In this document: positions 54,849-62,981 of the stretch, in pieces
How the letters are laid out: each line of letters starts with the position of its first letter
Numbering within the stretch: the stretch's first letter is position 1
NCBI RefSeq assembly: GCF_014595995.2
Contig: NZ_CP063989.1
Span: forward strand, 62,001 to 126,000
Direction: 5' to 3'
Length of the DNA: 64,000 bases
Source of the DNA: Actinomyces respiraculi
Lineage (GTDB): Bacteria; Actinomycetota; Actinomycetes; Actinomycetales; Actinomycetaceae
Program-made: the position numbers and the translations under genes
Notes under the pieces: model-generated
Databases searched by the model: none
The model's input: the letters and a program-made list of their open reading frames with translations, nothing else
What the model was told of the DNA's origin: nothing

Positions 54849-56054
54849 ATGCGTTTCGGGGTCAACTACACGCCGCGGGTGGGCTGGTTCCACTCCTGGC
54901 TGGACCTGGACCTGGGCCTGGTGGCCCAGGACATGGCCGACATCGCCTCCCTGGGGGCGGACCATGTGCGGGTCTTCCCGCTGTGGCCGCTGCTGCAGCC
55001 CAACCGCACGCTCATCCGCCCCCGGGCGGTCGACGACGTGCTGGCGGTGGTGGACGCGGCGGCCGCCGTCGGGCTGAAGGTCACGGTGGACGCCCTGCAG
55101 GGGCACCTGTCCTCCTTCGACTTCCTGCCCTCCTGGGTGGTCACCTGGCACCAACGGAACCTGTTCACGGACCCGGAGGTTGTGGACGGGCAGCGGGCCC
55201 TGGTACGGACCCTGGCCCGCGAGCTGGCGGACCGCCCCGGGGCCGAGGGCCTGAGCGTGGGCAACGAGGTCATCCAGTTCGCGGCCGCCCGCCACCCGGA
55301 CTGCCAGCCGCTGAGCCCCGCCCAGGCAGGGGCCTGGCTGGAGGGGCTGCTGGCGGAGGCCCGGGCGGCGTGGCCCCAGGGCGTTCTCACCCACTCCTTC
55401 GACGACGACCTGTGGTTCGACGACACCCACCCCTTTGAGCCTGTGCACGCCGTGGGCCTGGGGGACCTGACCACGGTCCACTCCTGGGTGTTCATGCAGG
55501 TGGGGCCGCGCTACGGCAGGCGCCACCCGGCGCTGCACCTGTTCGCCCGCTACCTGGTGGAGCTGGCCCGCGCCTGGGGCGGCCCGGGCAGACGGATCTG
55601 GCTGCAGGAGGTGGGGGCACCCAGCAGCTGGGTGGACCCGGCGGACGCCCCGGAGTTCGTGCACCGGACTGTCGCCTCCCTGGTGCGGGCTGCGGCCGGG
55701 CCCCTGCCCGAGCTGGAGGCTGTGACCTGGTGGTGCTCTCACGACGTCAGCCGGGACCTGGCGGACTTCCCCGAGCTTGAGCACACCCTGGGGCTGTTCT
55801 CCTCGGAGGGCACGCTCAAGCCGGTGGGCCGGGCTTTCCAGGAGGCCGTGGCCGCCGCCGGGCAGGCGCATGCCCCCGGCGGGCAGACGCGGTCCAGTGC
55901 GGTAGGGGAGCGGGAGCACCTGTTGGTTCCCAGCGTCCAGGCCGGGCAGCGCTCCTTGACGGCCCCGGGGGGGAACCTCTTCGGCCAGTGGCTGCACCGC
56001 GCCGTGGCAGGGGAGCCGCCTGCTCTGGCGCTGCCATCCCTGAAATCGGTTTAG
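54849..56054 (+). CDS. GH5-type glycosidase, probable GH5_18 beta-mannosidase
   Basis: 401 residues, no signal peptide. A TIM-barrel hydrolase opening MRFGVNYTPRVGWFHSW; likely acid/base Glu in GLSVGNEVIQF near residue 139 and nucleophile Glu in RIWLQEVGAPSSW near residue 254. The overall pattern fits GH5 subfamily 18, known in bifidobacteria to cut Man-beta-1,4-GlcNAc from N-glycan cores. It starts 1 bp after the GH38 stop, so the two enzymes are made together. Subfamily assignment is from memory of the pattern and should be treated as probable. Confidence 0.7.
   Translation: MRFGVNYTPRVGWFHSWLDLDLGLVAQDMADIASLGADHVRVFPLWPLLQPNRTLIRPRAVDDVLAVVDAAAAVGLKVTVDALQGHLSSFDFLPSWVVTWHQRNLFTDPEVVDGQRALVRTLARELADRPGAEGLSVGNEVIQFAAARHPDCQPLSPAQAGAWLEGLLAEARAAWPQGVLTHSFDDDLWFDDTHPFEPVHAVGLGDLTTVHSWVFMQVGPRYGRRHPALHLFARYLVELARAWGGPGRRIWLQEVGAPSSWVDPADAPEFVHRTVASLVRAAAGPLPELEAVTWWCSHDVSRDLADFPELEHTLGLFSSEGTLKPVGRAFQEAVAAAGQAHAPGGQTRSSAVGEREHLLVPSVQAGQRSLTAPGGNLFGQWLHRAVAGEPPALALPSLKSV
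56040..56054. promoter_or_regulatory. LacI-operator-like palindrome at the GH5 stop
   Basis: CTGAAATCGGTTTAG resembles the 51,305 operator and contains the GH5 stop codon. It may be chance or an auxiliary site 120 bp from the stronger one at 56,161. Confidence 0.3.
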
Positions 56055-56160
56055 GACTCCCAGGCGAGCCTGTTGTGCCGCCTGCTCCGCTGTCTTCCGC
56101 AGAATAGAGAGGATTCAACAAACTTCTGCTTCTGTCGCGTCATCATCTACCGCCCATCCA

Positions 56161-56174
56161 CTAAACCGTTGTAG
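56161..56174. promoter_or_regulatory. LacI-operator-like palindrome before the right binding-protein gene
   Basis: CTAAACCGTTGTAG lies in an A/T-rich leader 56 bp before the binding-protein start and shares the CTAAACCG half with the inverted CGGTTTAG of the 51,305 site. It suggests a second LacI-controlled promoter inside the operon. Confidence 0.5.
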
Positions 56175-56229
56175 TATCGTGGTAGTGGCTACCGCCCACC
56201 CGTTTCCTCCAATGACGAAGGGATCCGTC

Positions 56230-57516
56230 ATGAACCTCTCCCGCCGCTGCCTACTCTTGGGGCTGTCTGCAGCCACCGCCGCCACGCTGGCCGCCTGCAC
56301 CGGCTCCAGTGACAACAATCCCGCTGCTGGCGGCTCCGCCGCAGGCGGAGAACTGTCCGGTGAGATCACATTCCAGACCTGGTCCTTGAAGAACGAGAAG
56401 TTCACTCCCTACTTCGAGGCCCTCATCAAGGACTTCGAGGAGCACAACCCCGGCACCACCATCAAGTGGATCGATCAGCCCGGCGAGGGCTACGAGGAGA
56501 AGGTCCTCCAGCAGGCCAACTCCGGTGAGCTCCCGGACGTTATCAACCTTCCCGAGGGATTTGCCTACAAGCTGGCCAAGGTCTCCCAGCTGGTCGATCT
56601 CAGGGACGCCGACAAGGCCCTGCTGGGCAGCTACGTCCAAGGGGCCGTTGACGCCTACACCTATGACGACGTCAAGGGCGGCACCTTCGGCTACCCGTGG
56701 TACCTGGGCACGGACGTGTGCTGGTGGAACACCGAGATGCTAGCCAAGGCCGGTCTGGACGCCGCCAACGCGCCCCACGACCTGGACACCTACCTGGAGT
56801 GGTGCAAGACCGCTGCTGCCCAGCAGGTCTACCTAGCCTCGTCCATGCCCACCGTCACCGACATCAAGGACTACGGCGTCGAGGTTTTCGACGGAGAGAA
56901 GTTCGTTTTCAACACGGACAAGGCGGCCGAGCTGCTGGACAAGTACGTCGAGGTCTACAAGGCCGGCGCCATGCCTGCCGAGGTCCTCAATGACAACTAC
57001 ACCGGCAACGCCATGATGTTCACCCAGGAGAAGGTCGGCTTCACCACGGCCACCGGCTCCTTCGTCAACCAGATGACCAACGACTCGCCCAACCTTCTGG
57101 ACAAGGTTGCAGTCTCCCCACGCTTCACCGTCGCGCCACTGTTCATCCAGGGCCTGTCGGTCTCAGCCGCGTCAAAGAACCCCAACCTGGCTCTGGCCTT
57201 CGCACAGTTCGCCACAAACAACGCCAACCAGGTTGAATTCGTCAAGCTGGCTCAGGGCTTCATGCCCGGCACGGTCGAGGGCAACGAGAACCCCGACTCC
57301 TTCACCGGTGACGTGAGTTCAGACCTCATGAAGGAGGCCATCGACCTGGCGGCCACCGCCATGCCCAAGGCCGAGATCGCCAAGCCGATCGCCTACAGCG
57401 ACGACATGCAGTCCTACGTCCAGCAGCAGTTCGCACTGGCGCTCAAGGGTGACATCTCCTCTAAGAAGGCCCTGGACGCTGCCGTGGCCTACTGCAACGA
57501 CAACCTAGGCGACTGA
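56230..57516 (+). CDS. Sugar-binding lipoprotein of ABC importer (right)
   Basis: 428 residues, family 1 solute-binding protein. Signal SRRCLLLGLSAATAATLAAC with lipobox Cys near residue 22, then a Ser/Gly/Asn linker and ITFQTWSLKNEKFTPYFEAL, DVINLPEGFAYKLAK and FGYPWYLGTDVCWWN. GAAGGGA precedes the ATG at 56,230. GC is lower than in the flanking GH genes. Its mRNA end carries a perfect hairpin (57,523) that probably keeps its level above that of the permeases. Confidence 0.92.
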   Translation: MNLSRRCLLLGLSAATAATLAACTGSSDNNPAAGGSAAGGELSGEITFQTWSLKNEKFTPYFEALIKDFEEHNPGTTIKWIDQPGEGYEEKVLQQANSGELPDVINLPEGFAYKLAKVSQLVDLRDADKALLGSYVQGAVDAYTYDDVKGGTFGYPWYLGTDVCWWNTEMLAKAGLDAANAPHDLDTYLEWCKTAAAQQVYLASSMPTVTDIKDYGVEVFDGEKFVFNTDKAAELLDKYVEVYKAGAMPAEVLNDNYTGNAMMFTQEKVGFTTATGSFVNQMTNDSPNLLDKVAVSPRFTVAPLFIQGLSVSAASKNPNLALAFAQFATNNANQVEFVKLAQGFMPGTVEGNENPDSFTGDVSSDLMKEAIDLAATAMPKAEIAKPIAYSDDMQSYVQQQFALALKGDISSKKALDAAVAYCNDNLGD

Positions 57517-57522
57517 GCCACC

Positions 57523-57559
57523 GGGGCCTGGGGGCGGCAGGGTCCCGCCCCCAGGCCCC
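57523..57559 (+). terminator. Attenuating hairpin between binding-protein and permease genes
   Basis: GGGGCCTGGGGGCGG and its exact 15-base complement, loop of 7. Seven bp after the stop. A partial terminator or mRNA-stabilising stem at this place is common in sugar ABC operons. Confidence 0.65.
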
Positions 57560-57607
57560 TGCCCGCCGTGCACGGGCAGGCCGAGCACCACCGACGGACG
57601 GAGGAAC

Positions 57608-58669
57608 ATGAAACTGCACCGCCACCTGACCCCCTACCTGCTGCTGCTTCCTGCGGCACTGTGGGTCCTGGTCTTCTCCCTGTGGCCCTTCCTCAACACC
57701 GTCGTCCTGTCCTTCACCAACGCACGTCCACTGCGTCCGGCGACCTTCGTCGCCCTTGACAACTACGCCAAGGTCCTCCACGACCCCCAGGTCGGCTACG
57801 CCCTGGTCACCTGCCTGGTCTACGTCGTGGCCTGCGTGCCGCTGCTGACCTTGCTGCCACTGCTGCTGTCCCTGCTCATCTCCGCGTGGATGCCAGGGAT
57901 GTCCTTCTTCCGCACCGTCTACTACTTCCCCGTCATCGCCTCCGTGGTCGTGGTCGGCATCATCTGGTCATGGATGTTCGACTCCCGTGGAGTGATCAAC
58001 CAGTCCATTGAGTTCCTCGGTGGCACCGGCATCGACTTCCTCACCAGCCGCTGGTGGATCCTGGTGTGTTCCATCCTCCTGACCACCTGGAAGGGCCTGG
58101 GCTACTACATGGTTGTCTACCTGGCGGCCCTGGGGAACATCAGCCGCGACCTGCACGAGGCCGCGGCCCTGGACGGGGCGGGTGCCTGGCGACGCTTCTG
58201 GTCCATCACCGTCCCGGGTGTACGCGGCGCCATGCTGCTCATCTCCGCCCTTATCACCACCTCGGCCATGAGGATCTTCTCCGAGATCTACATCCTGACC
58301 AACGGCTCCGGCGGCCCCGGTGGCCAGGCCATGAGCCTGGTCATGCTCATCCAGCGCAAGGGATCGGGCCTGGACGGCCAGCTCGGCTACGCCTCGGCAC
58401 TGTCCGTCATCCTCTTCTTCCTCACCATCGGCCCACTGCTGCTGACCGCTTTCCTCAATAACGGCACCGATATCGCGGCGATACGCAGCAGTGCCCACCA
58501 GCGCAGGGCCTACAAGAAGGCCTTGCAGGCCGTTAAGGCCAAGGCTCGCGCCGGCGTCGCCGTTGGCAGCGCCGGGTCTGGGCACCTGACCGCGACTGAC
58601 GGGCCCCCAGGCACGAGGTGCGCACCCCCGCCCACTCACCTCGCCCAGGACACGGAGGCCCGGGCATGA
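57608..58669 (+). CDS. Carbohydrate ABC transporter permease (MalF type, right)
   Basis: 353 residues, six helices; EAA loop LHEAAALDGAGAWRRFWSI followed by TVPGVRG. The C-terminal 65 residues after the last helix (Lys/Ala-rich, then Gly/Pro) are a hydrophilic tail not usual for the family. GGAGGAAC directly precedes the ATG. Stop overlaps the next start (ATGA). Confidence 0.92.
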   Translation: MKLHRHLTPYLLLLPAALWVLVFSLWPFLNTVVLSFTNARPLRPATFVALDNYAKVLHDPQVGYALVTCLVYVVACVPLLTLLPLLLSLLISAWMPGMSFFRTVYYFPVIASVVVVGIIWSWMFDSRGVINQSIEFLGGTGIDFLTSRWWILVCSILLTTWKGLGYYMVVYLAALGNISRDLHEAAALDGAGAWRRFWSITVPGVRGAMLLISALITTSAMRIFSEIYILTNGSGGPGGQAMSLVMLIQRKGSGLDGQLGYASALSVILFFLTIGPLLLTAFLNNGTDIAAIRSSAHQRRAYKKALQAVKAKARAGVAVGSAGSGHLTATDGPPGTRCAPPPTHLAQDTEARA

Positions 58670-59565
58670 GCACCACCGTGACGCTCTCCAAGCCTTACAA
58701 GGACCGTTTCTGGCGCCGCACGGGCGAGTCCGACTTCCTCAAGCCCACGGCCGGCGGTGCCGTCGTGCGCTACGCCCTGCTCATCCTCATCGCGCTCATC
58801 GCGGTCTTCCCCTTCCTGTGGCAACTGTCCACCTCACTCAAGGGCTCCATGGAGGACATCTACGCCTTCCCTCCCAACCTCGTCCCGCGTCACCCCACCT
58901 TGGAGCACTACGCCACGGTCTCGCACACGATCCCGATCGTGAAGTACGCCTGGCACTCGCTGCTAGTGGGGGTTGCCACGGTCATCTGCCAGGTCGTCTT
59001 CTGCACCTGCGCCGGCTATGCCCTGGGCGTGCTCAGGTTCAGGGGCAAGGCACTCTTCTTCGGGCTGTTCCTGTCCACGCTGCTGCTGCCCGGCGAGGTC
59101 ACGCTGACCAGCCAGTACCTGACCGTGAAGTCCCTCGGTTTCGCCAACAGCCTGGTGGGAGTGTTCCTGCCCGGTGCGATCGGCGCCATCAACGTCCTGC
59201 TCATCACCACTGCCTGCGCGATGATCCCCAAGGACATCATTGAGGCCGCTGAGATCGACGGAGCCACGACCTGGCAGCGCATCCGCCACATCGTGTGGCC
59301 CAATATCCGCGGCATGGTCACGGTGGTCGCCCTGTTCTCCTTCATCGGCGCCTGGGACGACTTCCTGTGGCCCCTGGTGGTCCTGTCTGACCCCGAGAAG
59401 TACACCCTGACCGTGGGTATGCAGTACCTGCAGTCCAACTTCGGCTCGAACCCTCGCGTGGTGGCGGCGGGGACGATCATCGCCCTGGTCCCGGTCATCA
59501 TCCTGTTCGCCCTGGCCCAGAAGCAGTTCTTCAAAGGCGTCCAACAAGGCGGGGTCAAGGGCTGA
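58666..59565 (+). CDS. Carbohydrate ABC transporter permease (MalG type, right)
   Basis: 299 residues, six helices; EAA loop IIEAAEIDGATTWQRIRHI with VWPNIRG. The ATG at 58,666 has GGAGG upstream and is coupled to the MalF-type gene. Ends the right mannoside operon; a terminator follows 5 bp later. No ATPase gene here either. Confidence 0.92.
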   Translation: MSTTVTLSKPYKDRFWRRTGESDFLKPTAGGAVVRYALLILIALIAVFPFLWQLSTSLKGSMEDIYAFPPNLVPRHPTLEHYATVSHTIPIVKYAWHSLLVGVATVICQVVFCTCAGYALGVLRFRGKALFFGLFLSTLLLPGEVTLTSQYLTVKSLGFANSLVGVFLPGAIGAINVLLITTACAMIPKDIIEAAEIDGATTWQRIRHIVWPNIRGMVTVVALFSFIGAWDDFLWPLVVLSDPEKYTLTVGMQYLQSNFGSNPRVVAAGTIIALVPVIILFALAQKQFFKGVQQGGVKG

Positions 59566-59570
59566 GGTGG

Positions 59571-59598
59571 CGCCCGGGACCGCCTGTGGTCCCGGGCG
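59571..59598 (+). terminator. Terminator of the right mannoside operon
   Basis: CGCCCGGGACC and its complement around a 6-base loop, starting 5 bp after the stop of the last permease gene. No T-run. Confidence 0.7.
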
Positions 59599-59830
59599 TC
59601 CGACCGCCTGCACAACTTGCTGCCCGTCGGGGACTCGACATCGATAAGCGAGCAATCGCCTGCTCCGCCCAGCCCCAGCCAGGTCCGGGCCGTGGACCTG
59701 ACCGCTACCGGAACCAGCGCCAATGGCTGGACCACCTCTACCGCGGACCTGTCCGGCCGGATGGGGCTGATAGCCGATGCTCCGCCGTCGGACCCCATGA
59801 CTGAACGGGGGCGCAACCCGCGACCCCGCT

Positions 59831-59976
59831 GGAACCGGCACGAGGTGGCTCGGCGCTGCGATAGCGTTCCGTCCAGAGGCCGGACATCGTCGTCGGCCCG
59901 CGCATCAAAGGAGATGGTCATGGGTCTGGGATGGTTTGGCGCGCCCGAGCACAACCGCTGGCTGGCCGAGGAGACG
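59831..59976. repeat. Right copy of the duplicated segment (AGE promoter and 5' end)
   Basis: Parent copy of the repeat at 50,110-50,255. Here it leads into the complete AGE gene, with AAAGGAG 6 bases before the ATG. Between terminator and repeat, 59,600-59,830 shows no gene. Confidence 0.85.
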
Positions 59977-61266
59977 CACGCCCTGCTGCGTTACGCGCGC
60001 GCGGCAGCCGTGCCCGCAGGCTTCGGATGGATCGGTGAGGACGGCACGGTGGACACCACGCGCCCCGTCGAGCTGTGGATCACCGGTCGCATGACCTTCG
60101 CCTTCTCCCTGGGCACTCTCATGGGCATCCCCGGCTGCCGCCGCTACGCCGACCACGGTGTGCGCGCCCTGAACAGGGTCATGCGCGACCACGTCAACGG
60201 CGGGTGGCACTCCGCCGTCGAACACGAGCCCGACGCCGACGGCCACGGTGTACCCGCCGACCCGGCCGGCCGCAAGGAGTGCTACCAGCACGCCTTCGTC
60301 GTCCTGGCCGCCGCCACCGCCACCGCGGCCAACCGCCCGGGGGCGCAGGAGCTCCTGCGCGACGCCCTGGCCGTCCAGGATCGGCGCTGGTGGGACGACA
60401 CCTACGGGATGCCGGTGGAGTCCTACGCCGCCGACTTCACCGACCCCGAGGACTACCGCGGCATCAACGCCGCCATGCACACCGTCGAGGCCTATCTCGC
60501 CGCCACCGACGTCACCGGCGACATCACGTGGCTCACCCGCGCCGTCCAGATCCTCGACCACGCCGTCAACGTCCAGGCCCGCGCCCACGACTGGCGCCTG
60601 CCCGAGCACTACGACACCTCCTGGCGGCCCCGCCTCGACTACAACAAGGACCAGCCGGCGCACCCCTTCCGCCCCTACGGCGTCACCCCCGGCCACGGCC
60701 TGGAGTGGGCGCGCCTGACCGTCCAGGCCCGCTCCGCCCTGGTTCACCGCTCCCTGCCGACGCCGGACTGGATGCTCGACGCCGCCGAGAGGCTCTTCGA
60801 CCGCTCCCGCTCTGACGCCTGGCGCTGTGACGGCGGCCCCGGCTTCGTCTACACGACCGGTTTCGACGGCGTGCCGGTGGTCCACGAGCGCATGCACTGG
60901 GTGGTGTGCGAGGGCATCAGCGCCGCCGCCGCCATCCGCCGCGCACTGCTCGACGACGGCCACGGAGAGATCGAGGTCGAGCACTACGAGCACTGCTACC
61001 GCTCCTGGGTCGACTACGCCGAGCAGTACCTCATCGAGGCGCCGGGCGTGTGGACCCACGAGCTTGACCAGAACAACCGTCCCTCCACGCGCACCTGGGA
61101 AGGCCACCCGGACATCTACCACGCCCTGCAGGCGATGCTCATGTCCCGCGTGCCCGTGTGGCCGTGCCTGGGCCAGGCGCTCGCCGAGGGACGGCTGGAC
61201 GACCCGGCCTCGCCGGTGCCCGCGCGTGCGCAGCCGCGCTGGCGCGGCATCATCAGCTGGGGCTGA
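59920..61266 (+). CDS. AGE-family sugar isomerase, probable D-mannose isomerase
   Basis: 448 residues, alpha/alpha barrel. Strongly similar in pattern to E. coli YihS: HNRWLAEETHALLRYARAAA, GFGWIGEDG, LWITGRMTFAFSL, EHYDTSWRPRLDYNKDQPAH, TPGHGLEWARL and THELDQNNRPSTRTWEG. YihS-type enzymes isomerise mannose to fructose (or sulfoquinovose to sulfofructose). With two alpha-mannosidases beside it, mannose is the likely substrate, feeding fructose to glycolysis. Start chosen at 59,920 from the AAAGGAG site. Located at the edge of the inserted right mannoside segment. Confidence 0.88.
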   Translation: MGLGWFGAPEHNRWLAEETHALLRYARAAAVPAGFGWIGEDGTVDTTRPVELWITGRMTFAFSLGTLMGIPGCRRYADHGVRALNRVMRDHVNGGWHSAVEHEPDADGHGVPADPAGRKECYQHAFVVLAAATATAANRPGAQELLRDALAVQDRRWWDDTYGMPVESYAADFTDPEDYRGINAAMHTVEAYLAATDVTGDITWLTRAVQILDHAVNVQARAHDWRLPEHYDTSWRPRLDYNKDQPAHPFRPYGVTPGHGLEWARLTVQARSALVHRSLPTPDWMLDAAERLFDRSRSDAWRCDGGPGFVYTTGFDGVPVVHERMHWVVCEGISAAAAIRRALLDDGHGEIEVEHYEHCYRSWVDYAEQYLIEAPGVWTHELDQNNRPSTRTWEGHPDIYHALQAMLMSRVPVWPCLGQALAEGRLDDPASPVPARAQPRWRGIISWG

Positions 61267-61345
61267 GCCGGGGGTGGTGGTCGCCGGACCGCTTGACCGT
61301 CGGGTCGGAGCCGGGTGGTAGTCTCTGCCTGCCCGCGAGGGCACT

Positions 61346-61431
61346 GGAGCGGTGACAGAGTGGCCGAATGTGGCGGTCTTGAAAACCGCTGTGCGCCTGG
61401 CGCACCGGGGGTTCGAATCCCTCCCGCTCCG
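61346..61431 (+). tRNA. tRNA-Ser (anticodon TGA)
   Basis: Class II cloverleaf of 86 nt. Acceptor GGAGCGG pairs with CCGCTCC, the anticodon loop is CTTGAAA between CGGT and ACCG, a long variable arm (GTGCGCCTGGCGCAC) is present, and the T arm has GGTTCGAATCC. CCA is not encoded. Confidence 0.97.
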
Positions 61432-61436
61432 CTGAC

Positions 61437-61466
61437 GAGGAGGACGCCCGACCGGGCGCCCTCCTC
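61437..61466 (+). terminator. Terminator after tRNA-Ser(TGA)
   Basis: GAGGAGG and CGCCCG pair with CGGGCG and CCTCCTC around a minimal loop, 5 bp after the tRNA, followed by TCTCGTCGTT. Confidence 0.75.
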
Positions 61467-61623
61467 TCGTCGTTGGTCACCCAGTTGGTCACCGTCTGCG
61501 GCGGGATGCGGGTGGACGGGTGTGAGGTAGTGGCCGGGATCGCAGGGGCCCCAGGTTTGCCCGCCAGGGCTCCTGGCCGGTAGGCTGCTTACGCTCGCTC
61601 ACGCGGGCTGCTCACCCGAGCTC

Positions 61624-61710
61624 GGAGATGTCGCATAGTGGCCTAGTGCGCTTTCCTGCTAAGAAAGTTGGGGATAAAACCCCTCGGGGGTTCGAATCCC
61701 CCCATCTCCG
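61624..61710 (+). tRNA. tRNA-Ser (anticodon GCT)
   Basis: Class II cloverleaf of 87 nt. Acceptor GGAGATG pairs with CATCTCC, anticodon stem CTTTC/GAAAG around CTGCTAA, long variable arm, T arm GGTTCGAATCC. CCA not encoded. A short CGTTGG/CCAACG hairpin at 61,716-61,731 may terminate it. Confidence 0.96.
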
Positions 61711-61922
61711 CCCATCGTTGGAATCCCAACGAATCGCACCCACGCATGGGGCTGCGTGCGTCCTGCGCGCACCAACGAAACACGCCCATGGCTGACGTTC
61801 CCCGCGGCCTGCCCCCCAGACCGTCGGCGACGCGGGCGGGATGCTGTGCGCAGACTCACGAGACATGGATTTGTCGCTTGCCGGGTGGCGCGAGTAATCT
61901 TCCTGTTTGTCGGAAACGACAT

Positions 61923-61998
61923 GCGCCTGTAGCTCAATGGATAGAGCATCTGACTACGGATCAGAAGGTTGGGGGTTCGAGTCCCTTCGGGCGCACCA
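61923..61998 (+). tRNA. tRNA-Arg (anticodon ACG)
   Basis: Cloverleaf with acceptor GCGCCTG/CGGGCGC, D arm AGCTCAATGGATAGAGC, anticodon loop CTACGGA in a TCTGA/TCAGA stem, T arm GGGTTCGAGTCCC, and encoded CCA. The A34 would be edited to inosine. Confidence 0.97.
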
Positions 61999-62038
61999 AC
62001 GCCCCGCCATCGGCTGAACCAACCGGTAGCGGGGCGTT
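61998..62038 (+). terminator. Terminator after tRNA-Arg
   Basis: AACGCCCCGC pairs with GCGGGGCGTT followed by TCCC, directly after the CCA end. Confidence 0.75.
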
Positions 62039-62057
62039 TCCCATGCCCGCAAGAGGT

Positions 62058-62297
62058 TCAGGGTCCCACTCGCCCCGCGGTCGGCTGAGTCAGCGCCCAT
62101 GGCGTCGTCCCAAGAGCCTGGGCGACCGCATCCAGGTCCTCCAGCTGCCACTGCTGCGCTCCCCTCCAGCGGCGAGAGAGGGACGAGTGTGGCATCCCGA
62201 TCCGAAGCGCCAGTTCGGCAGGAACGACGCGATGCTCTGGCTGGTTGGATCCGCTTCCACACTCACCACACACCCCACTCAGCCTGCAACAGCACAC
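62058..62297 (-). pseudogene. Fragment of a helix-turn-helix (XRE-like) regulator
   Basis: In one minus-strand frame, ELALRIGMPHSSLSRRWRGA followed by LEDLDAVAQALGTTPWAL reads like the second half of a Cro/C1-type HTH domain (LAEALGIPHSTLSRRLRG in relatives). The first helices and the rest are missing and the surrounding residues look random, so it is a remnant. It sits just after tRNA-Arg, a frequent integration point. Confidence 0.45.
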
Positions 62298-62340
62298 CGC
62301 CCATCACCCGCTTGACCAACCTCCCCGGTCAGTACACCTA

Positions 62341-62484
62341 GAGCACCTACGCCCCACCGCACTGGGCTTTCGCAACCTCGCCAACTACATCACCCGAGCA
62401 CTGCTCGAGGCCACCAGCGGCTACACCACTCTACGGGGCACTACTGCCGGCGGATTCCGCCCCCTGCTACACCCTGGATTGTGA
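62341..62484 (+). pseudogene. ISL3 family transposase C-terminal fragment
   Basis: LEHLRPTALGFRNLANYITR and then TAGGFRPLLHPGL with a stop correspond to the extreme C-terminus of ISL3 transposases, with a small insertion (TSGYTTLRGTT). No upstream transposase coding remains. Related in family to the remnant at 14,837 but not the same copy. Confidence 0.7.
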
Positions 62485-62583
62485 AGAGCCGGTCTTGCCC
62501 CGAGGAAGCACAGTTAGTGTGGACCACTTGCTGCCATCTTGGACCACCTGCCGTCGTTCGGACCACCTACGGACGCGTCTGGG

Positions 62584-62630
62584 GTGGTCCAAACGACCGA
62601 ACGTGGTCCAAACGACCGAACGTGGTCCGG
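62584..62630. repeat. 19-bp tandem repeat, 2.5 copies
   Basis: GTGGTCCAAACGACCGAAC occurs at 62,584 and 62,603, then GTGGTCCGG. The DNA just before (62,518-62,570) has the inverted word TGGACCAC/CGGACCAC three times, so the block can pair with its upstream neighbour. Non-coding. Confidence 0.8.
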
Positions 62631-62754
62631 AACTGATCAATGGCGCTCCACACAGCGCACCGGGGCCCGGTAGCGGCCCCAGCCACCGGCCGACCGTCGC
62701 CGGCCAGACCCGCAAGCACTCAGCCGCCCGACCCATGGACCAGCCCTCCACCAC

Positions 62755-62864
62755 CAGGCGGGCAAGACGACGACGCCCCCCAGGCGGGCAAGACGACGAC
62801 GCCCCCCAGGCGGGCAAGACGACGACGCCCCCCAGGCGGGCAAGACGACGACGCCCCCCAGGCG
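62755..62864. repeat. 26-bp minisatellite, 4.2 copies
   Basis: Four identical 26-bp units starting CAGGCGGGCAAGACGACG at 62,755, 62,781, 62,807 and 62,833, plus a partial fifth. Unit length is not a multiple of three and no spacers are present, so neither a protein repeat nor a CRISPR. 62,485-62,980 otherwise shows nothing coding. Confidence 0.9.
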
Positions 62865-62981
62865 TCAAAGGTGCGCCAGCATGCGCCATGAAGGCCTCCC
62901 CAGACCGCACGTGGGCGTCAACCCCGCATCCCGCCCAGCAGGCCTCCACCCAACCCGTTCACAACCCCAAAGAAAGCACAA

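Noticed and set aside
52034..54865. Minus-strand open frame of 943 codons opposite the right GH38 gene
   Set aside because: Antisense of a gene with clear GH38 motifs; the composition is Gly/Gln/Arg-rich with no conserved block.
62755..62864. CRISPR array
   Set aside because: Units are directly adjacent with no spacers, GC-rich, and no cas genes are in the window.
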